Source: an uncultured Propionibacteriaceae bacterium
GTDB taxonomy: Bacteria > Actinomycetota > Actinomycetes > Propionibacteriales > Propionibacteriaceae
Assembly: GCA_947038745.1 (NCBI GenBank)
Contig: CAMQXE010000018.1
Span: forward strand, 1 to 11,855
Reading direction: 5' to 3'
DNA length: 11,855 nucleotides
The position numbers and the translations under genes are program-made. How positions within the stretch are numbered: position 1 is the stretch's first letter; every line of letters starts with the position of its first letter. Below are positions 5,527-11,855 of this stretch, one piece after another. The notes under the pieces are model-generated. The model searched no databases, had not been told where the DNA came from, and saw nothing but the letters and a program-made list of their open reading frames with translations.

Positions 5527-6521
5527 AACGAAGTATTTACGACGACGATCATGCTGGCTTTGATCGCCCACGTCGCACTAGACCAAGAACTAAAGATCGT
5601 CCCAACTACAGCGCCAGACCTTTAGGACATGTTCTTTCTGTAGATCGTGGCCGTTACCGATTACTCATAGACGAGCTTGCAGTATCGGCAACGAAATCAC
5701 GCTCGCTGGGGCGTAAAGCGGTGATCGTTGGTGATCTTGTCCGTGTTGATGGTGATGTATCTGGAACGCCTGGAACTCTTGCACGGATAGTCGCGGTTGA
5801 AGAACGAACCACCGTACTTATGCGCACCGCTGATGACACCAGTTCTCAAGAGCGCCCCATGGTTGCCAATGCTCATCAGTTGGTTATTGTGACAGCTTTA
5901 GCTGATCCGCCGCCGCGTCCTGGGATGATTGATCGAATCCTCGTTGCAGCTTACGATGCGGGACTTACACCGTTACTGTGCTTGACCAAAGCTGATCTTG
6001 CTAGTCCTGATGAATTGATTGCAGCCTACGAGCCGCTTGGTGTTCCAATCGTCGTAACACAGCAAGATCTTGATCCTGAGGTTCTTCGTCAAGAACTTCT
6101 TGGACAAGTTAGCGTTCTTGTCGGTCACTCAGGAGTAGGGAAATCCACCCTGGTAAATGCCCTAGTTCCTGGGCTAGATCGTGCCGTTGGCAAAGTTAAT
6201 GATGTGACCGGGCGGGGACGCCATACCTCAACATCAGCGGTAGCTATTAAGCTTCCCGACGGTGAAAGTTGGGTTATTGATACCCCAGGAGTACGTAGCT
6301 TTGGTCTTTCCCATGTCACTCCAGATGGCGTAGTAGCAGCATTCCCTGATTTAGCTGGCATTACCGATGGCTGTCCCCGAGGCTGTCTACATACAGCGCA
6401 AGCTCTTGATTGTTCCCTAGATACAGCGGCCGAAGACGGTAGGCTCTCCCCTGTTCGTCTTACCTCATTCCGCAGGATTGTCGACGCCTTAGTAAAAGCC
6501 AGGGAGCACCAATACGATTAG
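5523..6521 (+). CDS. rsgA: Ribosome small subunit-dependent GTPase RsgA (proposed CTG start)
   Basis: A circularly permuted GTPase that checks late 30S assembly. Numbering from CTG 5523 (332 residues): N-terminal OB-fold region to about 100, G4 TKAD (155-158), G1 GHSGVGKST (201-209), G2 region GRGRHTS (230-236), G3 DTPG (253-256), then the zinc knuckle C284, C288, H290, C297. The first ATG/GTG/TTG start in frame is GTG 5721, which would delete 66 residues of the OB fold. The reading frame upstream is open back to 5511 and encodes KRSIYDDD, RPRTKDRP and LSVDRGRYRLLI, matching the conserved actinobacterial RsgA N terminus. CTG 5523 overlaps the DoxX stop as CTGA, with AAGGG (5510-5514) 8 nt upstream. 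Function is secure; the start is my inference. The TAG stop overlaps the stop of the convergent ABC-F gene. Confidence 0.9.
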   Translation: MKRSIYDDDHAGFDRPRRTRPRTKDRPNYSARPLGHVLSVDRGRYRLLIDELAVSATKSRSLGRKAVIVGDLVRVDGDVSGTPGTLARIVAVEERTTVLMRTADDTSSQERPMVANAHQLVIVTALADPPPRPGMIDRILVAAYDAGLTPLLCLTKADLASPDELIAAYEPLGVPIVVTQQDLDPEVLRQELLGQVSVLVGHSGVGKSTLVNALVPGLDRAVGKVNDVTGRGRHTSTSAVAIKLPDGESWVIDTPGVRSFGLSHVTPDGVVAAFPDLAGITDGCPRGCLHTAQALDCSLDTAAEDGRLSPVRLTSFRRIVDALVKAREHQYD

Positions 6522-8221
6522 GCTGGACGCTGAACTCGAGGTTCATCCCAGACTGGGCTTGAAGATTCATAAACCTTGCCATCACTGCCAAAGATCAAGA
6601 ACCTATCTAGTCCTTTTGCAAACCATCTGTCATGGGTAACAGCAAGCACAGTTCCTTCGAACTGAGCTAGTGCTCCTTCTAGGGCCTCGGCACTGTCTAG
6701 ATCGAGGTTGTCAGTCGGTTCGTCGAGCAAGAGCATGGTCACTCCACTTAGCTCTAATAGCAGAATCTGTAGCCGCCCCTGTTGCCCGCCAGAGAGCGTT
6801 TCAAAACATTGATGAGCCGCACCTGCAAGTTCATAACGATCTAAGACCCGAGCTGCCTGTTCCTGGGCAAGCCCCTGACGAAGGTCATCGCCCCGATGAA
6901 TGATCTCTAGCAATGTCTTGCCCACAAGCTCAGGATGTTCATGGGTTTGTGCAAATAATCCTGGCACCACACGAGCACCCAGCTTGGCACTTCCCGTAAA
7001 AGCAACTGGAGTTAGTTCGTCTGAACCCGCGATGCAATTTCTGCTGTCTGGTAATGATCCACCGCACGCCAGCAAACGAAGGAAATGCGACTTTCCTGAA
7101 CCATTGCTGCCAAGAATCCCGACTCGATCCCCAAACCAAATCTCTGTAGAAAATGGGCGCATCAAACCAGTCAGTTCCAGTTCTTCACAGACAAGTGAGC
7201 GTTTTCCAGTCCGTGCCCCCGACAGCCTCATCGTGATCTCTTGACGTAATGGGATAGCCTGCGGCGGGCCAGCTTGCTCAAACTTTTCTAGGCGAGTGCA
7301 GGCTGCTTGATATTTCGAGGCTAAGGCATCGGAATTGGCAGCAGCTTGACGAAGATCGCGTACTAATCGCTGAAGTTGTGCCTGCTTCTCATCCCAGCGT
7401 CGCCGCAATTCTTCAAAACGCTCGAATCGATCTCGGCGAGCTTGAGCGAAAGTAGCAAAGCTACCACCATGGACCCATAAGGAGTTTCCATCTGCGCCAA
7501 GCTCGAGCGCAGCAATACTGGTTGCAGCTTCAGCTAATAGTTCACGATCGTGAGAAACCAACAATACCGATTTTTTCGTCATCGAAAGTTGCCGTTCCAA
7601 CCAGCGCTTTCCCGGAACATCAAGATAGTTATCTGGCTCGTCAAGAAGTAAAACCTCGTCTGGGCCTCGTAATAGCAATTCTAAGGCAAGCCGCTTCTGC
7701 TCACCGCCAGAGAGTGTGGCGACGTCGCGCCACTGGCATGCAGCAAAGCTCTGTCCTAATGCTTGCTGGCAACAGACATCAAAAAGGACTTCTTGGTCAT
7801 AGCCACCAGCATCAGCATATTCGGCCAAAGCGCTTGCATAACGTAGTTGCTGCGGCTCACTATCGTCATCCATCAGTGCTAATTCACAATGGTCCAGAGC
7901 CAGAGACGCTTGCCTAATCCGGGGCGGCGATAGCTCAATCAACAGATCATGGACAGTCGAATCATCGCGGATCGATCCGATAAATTGTCGCATTACGCCC
8001 AACCCGCCAGAGCGATTAATCGTGCCGCTATTGGGATCGATATCGCCTGCAATAAGGCGCAGTAGAGTAGTTTTCCCGGCTCCATTGGCACCAACTAATG
8101 CCATGACGCAGCCTTCGCTCACCCGGAAGGACACCTCATCGAGAAGCATGCGCCCATCAGGAAGGGTGAAGCTCACTGCGTCAATATCGATATGTCCCAT
8201 AATCGCAAGACTAGGCGCCAC
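6518..8221 (-). CDS. ABC-F family ATPase (ribosome-associated, non-transporter)
   Basis: A 567-residue protein with two ABC ATPase domains in one chain and no membrane segments. Domain 1: Walker A GANGAGKT (44-51), signature LSGGE (170-174), Walker B LLLDEP (191-196), H224. A charged helical linker spans about 255-325, the P-site tRNA interaction motif region of ABC-F proteins. Domain 2: Walker A GSNGSGKS (371-378), signature LSGGQ (477-481), Walker B LLLDEP (497-502), H530. ABC-F proteins bind the ribosomal E site and either relieve stalling, gate translation (EttA) or protect from antibiotics; which applies cannot be told from sequence. The GTG start at 8221 has AGGA 8 nt upstream. ATG 8200 (MGHIDIDAVSF) is an alternative 560-residue start and matches the usual family beginning. 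The gene is divergent from hisN and converges on rsgA with overlapping stops. Confidence 0.9.
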   Translation of the reverse strand: MAPSLAIMGHIDIDAVSFTLPDGRMLLDEVSFRVSEGCVMALVGANGAGKTTLLRLIAGDIDPNSGTINRSGGLGVMRQFIGSIRDDSTVHDLLIELSPPRIRQASLALDHCELALMDDDSEPQQLRYASALAEYADAGGYDQEVLFDVCCQQALGQSFAACQWRDVATLSGGEQKRLALELLLRGPDEVLLLDEPDNYLDVPGKRWLERQLSMTKKSVLLVSHDRELLAEAATSIAALELGADGNSLWVHGGSFATFAQARRDRFERFEELRRRWDEKQAQLQRLVRDLRQAAANSDALASKYQAACTRLEKFEQAGPPQAIPLRQEITMRLSGARTGKRSLVCEELELTGLMRPFSTEIWFGDRVGILGSNGSGKSHFLRLLACGGSLPDSRNCIAGSDELTPVAFTGSAKLGARVVPGLFAQTHEHPELVGKTLLEIIHRGDDLRQGLAQEQAARVLDRYELAGAAHQCFETLSGGQQGRLQILLLELSGVTMLLLDEPTDNLDLDSAEALEGALAQFEGTVLAVTHDRWFAKGLDRFLIFGSDGKVYESSSPVWDEPRVQRPA

Positions 8222-8305
8222 GCATTGATTCCTGCTACTTATTTATTGTCGTACTGTGAGCCTGTCCTACCAGCGCTTGGGCATTGCCCGCGCTAGCGTA
8301 TTGCC

Positions 8306-9103
8306 ATGGTTGTGACTTCGAACTTTAATGACGATGTACGGCTAGCTCATCTTCTCGCTGACAATGCTGACTCAGTCTCGATGACTCGCTTTCAAAGTGA
8401 TGATCTCGTCATTGAGCAAAAAGCTGATGGTACGCCGGTTACCTCAGCTGACCGAGAGGTTGAAGCTGCAGTTCGAGCTACTTTAGCCAAAGCCCGGCCC
8501 CGTGATTCCATTCATGGAGAAGAAGAGCCTGACAAAGTCGGCGGATCGCGACGCTGGATCATCGATCCTATCGATGGCACAGCAAACTACCTACGCGGCA
8601 TTCCAGTCTGGGCCACTCTTATTGCACTTGAAGAAGCTGGTGAGATCGTTCTCGGGGTCGTATCAGCCCCCGCTCTTGGACGACGTTGGTGGGCTTCTCG
8701 CGAGAATGGCGCCTTCACCGGAAAGAACTTCCGCCAAGGAATTGAGATGCAAGTTTCTAATTGCTCTCAGATCAAGGACTCCATGCTGTCGTTTAGCGAT
8801 ATCCAACAATGGGTAGATGCAGGACGTGGCCAAGAATTCGTTGATCTTATGCGCCAAGCTAAACGCACCCGTGCTTTTGGCGATTTCTGGAGCTACATGC
8901 TTGTTGCTGAAGGTACTCTCGACATCGCCTGTGAGCCTGAGCTAGCACTTCATGACATGGCGGCATGTTCAATTATCGTTACCGAAGCAGGAGGTTCTTT
9001 TACCGATCTCGACGGCGCCGAAGGACCATATGGGGATGGCGCAGTCGCAACAAATGGACTCCTACACGACCTGGTACTACGTCAGCTAAACGGCGAAATC
9101 TAA
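8306..9103 (+). CDS. hisN: Histidinol-phosphatase HisN (inositol monophosphatase family)
   Basis: A 265-residue IMPase-fold enzyme, predicted to hydrolyse L-histidinol phosphate to L-histidinol in histidine biosynthesis. Metal-site motifs are visible: TSAD (46-49), GEEE (71-74), DPIDGT (87-92) and the C-terminal LHDMAA (215-220, D217). IIDPIDGTANYLRGIPVWATLIAL is near the actinobacterial HisN pattern, and in Streptomyces hisN lies close to rsgA and sigR, which supports the assignment over a generic inositol phosphatase. ATG 8306 has no clear ribosome binding site, so a leaderless or short-leader transcript is possible. It shares an 84-nt gap (8222-8305) with the divergent ABC-F gene; I see no strong promoter boxes or terminator there. 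Its stop lies 3 nt from the stop of the convergent ABC transporter operon. Confidence 0.85.
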   Translation: MVVTSNFNDDVRLAHLLADNADSVSMTRFQSDDLVIEQKADGTPVTSADREVEAAVRATLAKARPRDSIHGEEEPDKVGGSRRWIIDPIDGTANYLRGIPVWATLIALEEAGEIVLGVVSAPALGRRWWASRENGAFTGKNFRQGIEMQVSNCSQIKDSMLSFSDIQQWVDAGRGQEFVDLMRQAKRTRAFGDFWSYMLVAEGTLDIACEPELALHDMAACSIIVTEAGGSFTDLDGAEGPYGDGAVATNGLLHDLVLRQLNGEI

Positions 9104-9106
9104 CGT

Positions 9107-9886
9107 CTAGCGCAGCACCGGAACAGAAGCTAGCAGCTGTTTGGTATATGCCTCCTGCGGGTTGGTATAGACCGCCGTGGCACTACCCCTCTCAACGATA
9201 TGGCCTTGCCGCATCACCACGATATTTTCACAGACATGTCTTACCACATTGAGATCATGCGAAATAAAGATCAAAGTAAGCGCCATCTCTGCGACCAAAT
9301 CATTGATCAGATTCAATACTTGCGCGCGCACGGAAACGTCCAAAGCCGAAACTGGCTCATCAGCAATTAATACTTGAGGCCGAGGCGCTAATGCCCGCGC
9401 AATGGCGATACGCTGACGCTGCCCACCAGAGAACTCGTGCGGATACCGATCTTGGGCATCTCTAGGTAGCCCTACCTGATCGATAACTTCAGCTAGCCGA
9501 CGTGGAATATCGCGAGGGACATCTGGGTCCTTACGTAGTAGTGGAGAACGCAATGGCTCGGCAATGATATCCCCCACTTTCATCCGTGGATCAAGCGAGC
9601 TACGGGGATCTTGGAATACCAATTGCACATTGCTGCGTAAAAAGCCAAGCTGGCGATCGCTTAGCCCAACGATGCTGGTTCCTTGAAACCGAATATCTCC
9701 AGATGTTGGTGTTGCTAAACCTGCCATGAGTTTAATTAGGGTTGATTTACCCGAGCCAGACTCCCCTACTACCCCTACACGTTCTCCTGGGGCGACAGTT
9801 AAACTAACCGAGTCCAGACCTATGACACGGTCTTTCCCTTTACCGAAGATTCGGGTGAGATCAGTGACTTCATAGACCTGCGTCAT
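9107..9886 (-). CDS. Peptide/nickel-type ABC importer, second ATPase subunit (DppF/OppF/NikE-like)
   Basis: A 259-residue cytoplasmic ATPase with Walker A GESGSGKS (41-48), Q-loop Q92, signature FSGGQ (152-156), Walker B VLIADEP (172-178) and H210. RSSLDPRM after the Q-loop is characteristic of the peptide/opine/nickel uptake family. It ends soon after PQEAYTKQLL and lacks the longer C-terminal extension, with its Cys-rich Fe-S motif, of large OppF/DppF proteins, so in length it resembles NikE. I chose ATG 9886 because it overlaps the upstream ATPase stop as ATGA (9883-9886) and has GGAG 6 nt upstream; a TTG at 9898 is possible but lacks this support. It is the last gene of the operon. Confidence 0.9.
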   Translation of the reverse strand: MTQVYEVTDLTRIFGKGKDRVIGLDSVSLTVAPGERVGVVGESGSGKSTLIKLMAGLATPTSGDIRFQGTSIVGLSDRQLGFLRSNVQLVFQDPRSSLDPRMKVGDIIAEPLRSPLLRKDPDVPRDIPRRLAEVIDQVGLPRDAQDRYPHEFSGGQRQRIAIARALAPRPQVLIADEPVSALDVSVRAQVLNLINDLVAEMALTLIFISHDLNVVRHVCENIVVMRQGHIVERGSATAVYTNPQEAYTKQLLASVPVLR

Positions 9887-10713
9887 GATGCACTCCAAAA
9901 ATCCTCAACTGTTTGTAGCCGCTGCCCCGGAGGAACATCAGCGATCCTCGCTGTCGCAACTAATCCCTTGGTGTATGGGTGCCGTGGACTATGGAAAATT
10001 TCTGCCGTGGGGCCTTCTTCAACAATCTTTCCGTGCAACATCACCATCACGCGTTCGCACATCCGCGATACAACTGCAAGATCATGCGAGATAAATAGAC
10101 ATGCTGCATTCTCGGCATCGAGTTGCTGATCTAAGACATCAAGTACCCGAGCTTGAACGGTTACATCAAGAGCCGTTGTGGGCTCATCACAGATAATGAG
10201 ATCTGGGTGATTGATCAATGCCATAGCCAATATGCAACGCTGCCGCTGTCCACCAGATAATTGGAATGGAAAAGCATCGCAAACTCGTTCTGGATTAGCC
10301 AGGCCAACGTTAGCCAACATATCGAGCACCCGGCAGCGCGCCTCGCCTGGCTCGGTATCGTCGTGGAGCCGTAGAACTTCAGCGATCTGACGTCCGACCC
10401 GCATCGTTGGATCCAGCGCTGTCATAGGTTCTTGAAAAACCATCGACACGACATTACCGCGTAGCTTAGATAGCTCTTTATCAGTAGCTGACAGTACATC
10501 TGTGCCTTTGAGCCGGATGCTCCCAGTAGCTGCTGCTGTTTCGGAAAGTAGCCCCATAATCGCCAGCGCTGTCACAGACTTCCCTGAACCAGATTCACCG
10601 ATAAGCCCGACTCGCTCACCAGCAGCAATACTGAAACTGACATTCTCCACACCCAGACGATTACGACGCCCAAAGGTCACGCCGAGATCTTGAACCTCCA
10701 CTATTCCTGTCAT
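9883..10713 (-). CDS. Peptide/nickel-type ABC importer, first ATPase subunit (DppD/OppD/NikD-like)
   Basis: A 276-residue ATPase with Walker A GESGSGKS (39-46), Q-loop Q94 in VFQEPMTALDP, signature LSGGQ (152-156), Walker B LIICDEP (172-178) and H210. The EPMTALDP sequence is typical of the DppD/NikD subunit that pairs with the DPRSSLDP-bearing partner. The HPYTKGL segment (245-251) is present, but the usual C-terminal Cys-containing region of large OppD/DppD proteins is missing. ATG 10713 overlaps the stop of the permease gene as ATGA and has AAGGAGGT just upstream, one of the strongest ribosome binding sites in the window. The pair with the following ATPase would form the heterodimeric motor. 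Confidence 0.92.
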   Translation of the reverse strand: MTGIVEVQDLGVTFGRRNRLGVENVSFSIAAGERVGLIGESGSGKSVTALAIMGLLSETAAATGSIRLKGTDVLSATDKELSKLRGNVVSMVFQEPMTALDPTMRVGRQIAEVLRLHDDTEPGEARCRVLDMLANVGLANPERVCDAFPFQLSGGQRQRCILAMALINHPDLIICDEPTTALDVTVQARVLDVLDQQLDAENAACLFISHDLAVVSRMCERVMVMLHGKIVEEGPTAEIFHSPRHPYTKGLVATARIADVPPGQRLQTVEDFWSAS

Positions 10714-11522
10714 CGCACCTCCTTGAGTCGAGGATCGAGCAGATCTCGGAGACCATCACCTAGGAGATTAAAACCCATGACAGCCAGCGCAATGGCAAGA
10801 CCAGGAAGAACTGCTTGGTACGGATGGGTGTACATCACGTCGCGAGCGTCATACAGCATGCGTCCCCATGTTGGAACGTCTGTTGATCCCCCCACCCCCA
10901 GATAGGACAGTCCAGCTTCAGCAAGGATTGCGATTCCAAAGCTCACTGACGCCTGGACCCCAATCGTTGGGGTTACATTTGGCACGACATGGCGTAGCGC
11001 AATCTTTAATGGTCGAGTACCGCTTGAACGTGCCGCAAGTACATAGTCTGAAGCCACCACAGGTAATGCCGAACTACGAGTTACCCGTGCAAAAGCTGGG
11101 ATTGAAGATATTCCAATAGCTACCATTGCCGTAGCCGTCGAAGCTCCAAGCGCTGAAGCAAGCAAGATAGCTAGCAGTAATGCCGGGAAGGCATACATAA
11201 CATCGGTTAGACGCATGATGAGCTCATCTACCCAACCCTGTTTCATTGCAGCAAAGATCCCTAAAGGAACCCCGATAATCGCGGCAATGCTAACAGCGAT
11301 AACCCCGACTTCAAGACAAACACGAGCACCAACCATCAGCCGAGAAAGCAGGTCTATCCCCATGCGATCAGTTCCCAACCAGTGTGCTGGGCTTGGTCCT
11401 CGTAATGTTTCAGATGGAACAATGTGGGTCGGATCGTATGGAGTCCAGATCAGGGCAAGCAGTCCAATAACAGCAAGACAGCCAACGAGAATGATGCCTA
11501 CGATAAGCCCTAGTCGTTTCAC
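10710..11522 (-). CDS. Peptide/nickel-type ABC importer permease (DppC/NikC-like)
   Basis: A 270-residue inner-membrane permease. One membrane segment lies at about 5-27, then the loop HWLGTDRMGIDLLSRLMVGAR (47-67) that is typical of OppC/DppC/NikC, then about five more segments. The EAA coupling loop lies at about 158-183 (AARSSGTRPLKIALRHVVPN) and would contact the ATPases. Length is close to NikC (about 277) and shorter than OppC. The GTG start (11522) overlaps the stop of the upstream permease gene in a GTGA, with GGAGG 7 nt upstream. Substrate cannot be assigned because the binding protein gene is not in the window. Confidence 0.92.
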   Translation of the reverse strand: MKRLGLIVGIILVGCLAVIGLLALIWTPYDPTHIVPSETLRGPSPAHWLGTDRMGIDLLSRLMVGARVCLEVGVIAVSIAAIIGVPLGIFAAMKQGWVDELIMRLTDVMYAFPALLLAILLASALGASTATAMVAIGISSIPAFARVTRSSALPVVASDYVLAARSSGTRPLKIALRHVVPNVTPTIGVQASVSFGIAILAEAGLSYLGVGGSTDVPTWGRMLYDARDVMYTHPYQAVLPGLAIALAVMGFNLLGDGLRDLLDPRLKEVR

Positions 11523-11855
11523 TTTGCAGCCTCCCTGACACGAAGGCGTGGATCGATGATCAGATATAACACATCGACAATCATGTTAATTGAAAGCACT
11601 GCAAAGACCAGCAGCATAACGATTGCTTGCACAATACCTAAGTCATGGGTAGATACTGAAGTAAGCAATAATTGCCCCAATCCGGGCAGTGCAAATACCT
11701 GTTCAATGACGATTGCTCCAACCAACAAGGTTGATAACTGCAACCCAAGAACTGTCACCAACGATAGTGCAGCATTGCGCAACCCATGACGAAATAGTGC
11801 AGGCCAGACTCGCCAACCAAAAGCACGCGCAGTCCGGAAATAATCCTCAGCTAGT
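11519..11855 (-). CDS. Peptide/nickel-type ABC importer permease (DppB/NikB-like), C-terminal part
   Basis: The frame is open from the right edge to a TGA at 11519-11521; the N-terminal part lies outside the window. The visible 111 residues begin LAEDYFRTARAFG, the EAA coupling loop of DppB-type permeases. They continue with RHGLRNAALSLVT, a membrane segment with ALPGLGQLLLTSV (a hallmark near the C terminus of this subunit), and end with DPRLRVREAAK. Note that an internal TTG at 11782 is not the true start. It heads the 4-gene operon seen here; a substrate-binding protein gene is expected further upstream, beyond the window. Confidence 0.9.
   Translation of the reverse strand, partial: LAEDYFRTARAFGWRVWPALFRHGLRNAALSLVTVLGLQLSTLLVGAIVIEQVFALPGLGQLLLTSVSTHDLGIVQAIVMLLVFAVLSINMIVDVLYLIIDPRLRVREAAK

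Noticed and set aside
5721..6521. RsgA as a 266-residue protein starting at GTG 5721
   Set aside because: It would lack most of the OB-fold region, while the open frame upstream encodes recognisable RsgA sequence.
11519..11782. Short complete 87-residue permease starting at TTG 11782
   Set aside because: The frame stays open to the window edge and encodes the EAA coupling loop of a DppB-type permease, so this is only an internal codon of a truncated-by-window gene.
1..11855. CRISPR arrays, insertion sequences, phage genes, tRNA or rRNA
   Set aside because: I saw no regularly spaced repeats, transposase or integrase motifs, terminal inverted repeats around a gene, or RNA gene signatures.

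Overview
The window reads as chromosomal DNA of an actinobacterium (Actinomycetota). It carries a WhiB1-type iron-sulphur protein, a PdtaS-type histidine kinase, a SigR/RsrA (SigH/RshA) redox pair, the 24-residue ribosomal protein bL37, and actinobacterial-type RsgA and HisN. WhiB1, PdtaS and SigH/RshA neighbour each other in mycobacteria as well (Rv3219, Rv3220c, Rv3221A, Rv3223c), so the centre of the window is conserved actinobacterial synteny. Base composition looks only moderately GC-rich (by eye, not computed). Genus cannot be named from the sequence alone. I see no mobile element, CRISPR array, tRNA or rRNA.

Layout. (1) 2-1923, plus: the C-terminal end of one GT-C type membrane glycosyltransferase (GT87/DUF2029-like), a complete tandem paralogue overlapping it by 17 nt, and a 58-residue DUF6104-like protein 7 nt further on; probably one transcription unit. 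(2) 1924-2300: a leader region with several dyads, then whiB1. (3) 2301-3782, minus: pdtaS, whose stop codon abuts that of whiB1; a 16-bp hairpin lies inside its 3' end. (4) 3783-4020: bL37 on plus, ending at a hairpin shared with rsrA. (5) 4020-4831, minus: sigR-rsrA with an ATGA overlap, preceded by a textbook SigR-type promoter (GGGAAT, 19-nt spacer, GTT). (6) 4966-6521, plus: a DoxX-like membrane protein followed by rsgA; rsgA appears to begin at a CTG codon in a CTGA overlap. (7) 6518-8221, minus: an ABC-F ATPase. (8) 8306-9103, plus: hisN. (9) 9107-11855, minus: a peptide/nickel-type ABC importer (permease, permease, ATPase, ATPase) joined by 4-nt stop/start overlaps, with the first permease running off the right edge.

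How the genes relate. The centre is a stress and translation control block. SigR/RsrA senses thiol oxidation and probably controls its own transcription. DoxX, divergent from sigR, belongs to a family linked to oxidative stress in mycobacteria. WhiB1 is a Fe-S/NO-responsive regulator, and PdtaS signals to an RNA-binding ANTAR regulator that is not in the window. bL37, RsgA and the ABC-F protein all act on the ribosome.

I found no clearly new multi-gene system. The most useful observations are the hidden CTG start of rsgA, the SigR promoter placed so that its transcript may be leaderless, the large hairpin embedded in the whiB1/pdtaS convergence, and the unannotated-looking 24-codon bL37 gene with a structured leader.
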